From NCBI GenBank assembly GCA_030728545.1, contig JANQZQ010000040.1, positions 1 through 6,804 of the forward strand: a DNA stretch of 6,804 nucleotides, written 5' to 3'. Made by a program: the position numbers and the translations under genes. This DNA is from Ilumatobacteraceae bacterium (lineage in GTDB: Bacteria > Actinomycetota > Acidimicrobiia > Acidimicrobiales > Ilumatobacteraceae). The notes below the pieces were generated by a model. It searched no databases, was not told the origin of the DNA, and saw only the letters and a list, made by a program, of their open reading frames with translations. Every line of letters starts with the position of its first letter. Position 1 is the stretch's first letter. Below are positions 5,635 through 6,804 of this stretch, in pieces.

Positions 5635-6288
5635 ATGCCCACGGGAGAATTGCGTAGACCTGGCGAGATAATTTGGACCATCGTCGTTGCCGCTGGTGCG
5701 GGCACTCGTTTTGGTGGCCCGAAGCAATTTGAATCGCTCGGTGACCGCCGCGTAATCGATTGGTCAATTGCGGTGGCACGCGAATCGAGCGATGGCGTAA
5801 TAGTCGTTCTTCCGCCGCAAGACGCCGAACGCGAAGGTGGTGTTGCTGGTGGTGCCACCCGCAGCGAGTCGGTGCGTCGTGGGTTGGCTGCAGTGCCCAA
5901 GAACGCCACCATTGTGTGTGTGCACGATGCTGCTCGACCGTTTGCCAATGAAGATGACTTCCGCCGAGTGATTGCGGCAGTCGCTGATGGCGCCGACGGT
6001 GCCGTGCCAGCAATACCGGTTGCCGACACGATCAAAGTGGTAGATGACACCGGTCAGGTCATGCGCACACCACCGCGCGGATCACTTCGTGCAGTTCAGA
6101 CACCGCAAGCATTTCGTGCCGAGGTGTTGCGTCGTGCCCACGCCGAGCAAGGTGAGGGCACCGATGACGCTGCATTGGTCGAAGCGCTCGGCGGCAAAGT
6201 GGTGGTCGTAGACGGCGACGTGTTGAATCGCAAGATCACCACTCGTGACGATTTGGATTGGGCCCGCATCCAACAGAGCGGACACTAA
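5635..6288 (+). CDS. ispD: 2-C-methyl-D-erythritol 4-phosphate cytidylyltransferase
   Basis: Transfers CMP from CTP to methylerythritol 4-phosphate, an early step of the MEP route to isoprenoids, in the cytoplasm. The 217-aa protein shows the nucleotide-binding loop VVAAGAGTRFGGPKQ (17-31, with Arg25 and Lys30), GGATRSESVRRGL at 72-84, VHDAARPF at 96-103, the QTPQAFR segment ending in Arg161, TDDAALVEALGG at 176-187 and NRKIT with Lys200. These correspond to the CTP-handling and substrate residues of the E. coli enzyme. Length is near the family's usual 220-240. ATG5635 is chosen because a -10 box lies just before it. The earlier ATG5605 would lie upstream of that promoter, inside the divergent gene's start. 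The first 13 residues precede the conserved strand, so the true start could be slightly later. ispF follows after two bases. Confidence 0.93.
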   Translation: MPTGELRRPGEIIWTIVVAAGAGTRFGGPKQFESLGDRRVIDWSIAVARESSDGVIVVLPPQDAEREGGVAGGATRSESVRRGLAAVPKNATIVCVHDAARPFANEDDFRRVIAAVADGADGAVPAIPVADTIKVVDDTGQVMRTPPRGSLRAVQTPQAFRAEVLRRAHAEQGEGTDDAALVEALGGKVVVVDGDVLNRKITTRDDLDWARIQQSGH

Positions 6289-6290
6289 AA

Positions 6291-6755
6291 ATGCGTGTTG
6301 GTCAAGGCTTTGACATACATCGTTTTGCTGATGATGATCGCCCCCTGGTGTTGGCTGGAGTGCATATTCCCGGTGAGCGTGGGCTGCATGGTCACAGTGA
6401 TGCCGATGCCATCGCCCATGCCGTGAGTGATGCTTTGCTCGGTGCAGCCGGTCTCGGCGACATTGGTGAACATTTTCCAGATTCTGACCCGCAGTGGAAG
6501 GGCGCCGACTCGATGCAGATCTTGCGTCAGGTGGTGGGCAAGGTTCGTGCGGCTGGCTGGCGAGTGGAAAACGTGGATGTAAACGTTATTTGCGAGCGCC
6601 CCAAAATTGCGCCGCATCGCGCGGCGATGCAAGCCAATTTGGTCGCAGCAGTTGGCGCGCCAGTTTCGGTGAAGGGCCGACGTGCTGAAGGTCTGGGCAG
6701 TATCGGCCGAGTCGAAGGAATTGCCTGTATGGCAGTTGCGCTACTTGTTTCATGA
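6291..6755 (+). CDS. ispF: 2-C-methyl-D-erythritol 2,4-cyclodiphosphate synthase
   Basis: Converts CDP-methylerythritol 2-phosphate to the cyclic diphosphate with loss of CMP, in the MEP isoprenoid pathway. Family members are trimers with active sites between subunits. The 154-aa length is typical. Metal ligands are Asp8 and His10 (GFDIH) and His43 in HSDADAIAHA. Other family motifs are DALLGAAGLGDIGEHFPD at 47-64, KGADS at 70-74, NVDVNVICERPK at 94-105 and GIACMAVALL at 143-152. The usual Lys-Ala-Thr-Thr stretch before the conserved Glu reads Lys128-Gly-Arg-Arg-Ala-Glu133, and the following GRGEG reads GRVEG (139-143). The start at ATG6291 gives the canonical MRVGQGFD N-terminus. A weak AGAGCGG at 6275-6281 may serve as ribosome site, or it may be translationally coupled to ispD. 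Gene order ispD-ispF is common. Confidence 0.95.
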   Translation: MRVGQGFDIHRFADDDRPLVLAGVHIPGERGLHGHSDADAIAHAVSDALLGAAGLGDIGEHFPDSDPQWKGADSMQILRQVVGKVRAAGWRVENVDVNVICERPKIAPHRAAMQANLVAAVGAPVSVKGRRAEGLGSIGRVEGIACMAVALLVS

Positions 6756-6804
6756 CACGACGTCCACGGCGCGACGCGCGTCGACCCGATCGTGGCCCAG
6801 AGCG
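6752..6804 (+). CDS. 5' end of a further operon gene, very basic N-terminus (partial)
   Basis: An ATG at 6752 overlaps the ispF stop in the form ATGA and stays open to the window end, giving 17 complete codons: MTRRPRRDARRPDRGPE. The four-base overlap indicates translational coupling and membership in the ispDF operon. No domain is visible. In actinobacteria the genes after ispF are often cysS or the rRNA methyltransferase rlmB. A disordered Arg-rich start would suit an RNA methyltransferase such as RlmB better than CysS, but this is inference from context alone. Confidence 0.55.
   Translation, partial: MTRRPRRDARRPDRGPE

Noticed and set aside
5607..6050. N-terminal extension of the Crp-like gene
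   Set aside because: It is antisense to ispD and rich in Ser, Thr, Ala and Arg. The conserved Crp domain begins at ATG5606.
6772..6783. 12-bp palindrome CGACGC/GCGTCG in the partial last gene
   Set aside because: Short and explained by Arg/Asp/Ala codons in CG-rich sequence. There is no positional support.
1..6804. CRISPR array, insertion sequence or defence operon
   Set aside because: I saw no regularly spaced repeats, transposase or integrase motifs, or nuclease-helicase combinations on either strand.

Overview
The window reads as chromosomal DNA from a bacterium, most likely an actinobacterium of moderate G+C content (an Acidimicrobiia-like lineage is my best guess). This is an inference from three things: the style of the Crp-type regulator, an actinobacterial-looking sigma-like protein of no named family, and start sites that look leaderless behind TANNNT -10 boxes. 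No marker gene that would fix the taxonomy is present.

Left end (1-1216). The window opens inside a tRNA gene. Bases 1-23 are the T-loop, the 3' side of the T-stem, the 3' acceptor strand, an A discriminator and an encoded CCA. The acceptor strand matches the tRNA-Lys pattern. A 21-base block of this tRNA end recurs at 1196-1216 with two transitions. The segment between the two copies holds one intact gene, an orphan PqqB-like metallo-beta-lactamase-fold protein (78-983), whose leucine codon use differs from the gene that follows, and then about 210 bases of non-coding DNA. The layout resembles a small element, or the remnant of one, integrated at a tRNA 3' end, but no integrase is visible.

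Middle (1217-4935). A complete Cu(I)-type P1B ATPase (CopA-like, 750 aa) starts immediately after the second repeat copy. It converges with and overlaps by 38 bp a minus-strand gene for a 259-aa sigma-70-like/HTH protein of no recognised family. That gene is divergent, across 67 bp, from a dienelactone-hydrolase-type alpha/beta hydrolase with a Cys nucleophile.

Right end (4936-6804). A Crp/Fnr-family regulator on the minus strand is divergent from ispD. The two appear to use back-to-back -10 boxes one base apart, each giving a leaderless or nearly leaderless message. ispD and ispF form a tight operon (2-bp gap) for consecutive-pathway steps of MEP isoprenoid synthesis. A third gene overlaps the ispF stop by ATGA and runs off the window with a very basic N-terminus.

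No complete novel multi-gene system is demonstrable here. The strongest unexplained signal is the tRNA-end repeat pair bracketing the codon-biased PqqB-like gene, with one copy placed exactly over the translation start region of the copper ATPase. Secondary leads are the altered substrate-pocket motif of IspF, the non-canonical ligand helix of the Crp-like regulator, and the divergent promoter arrangement.
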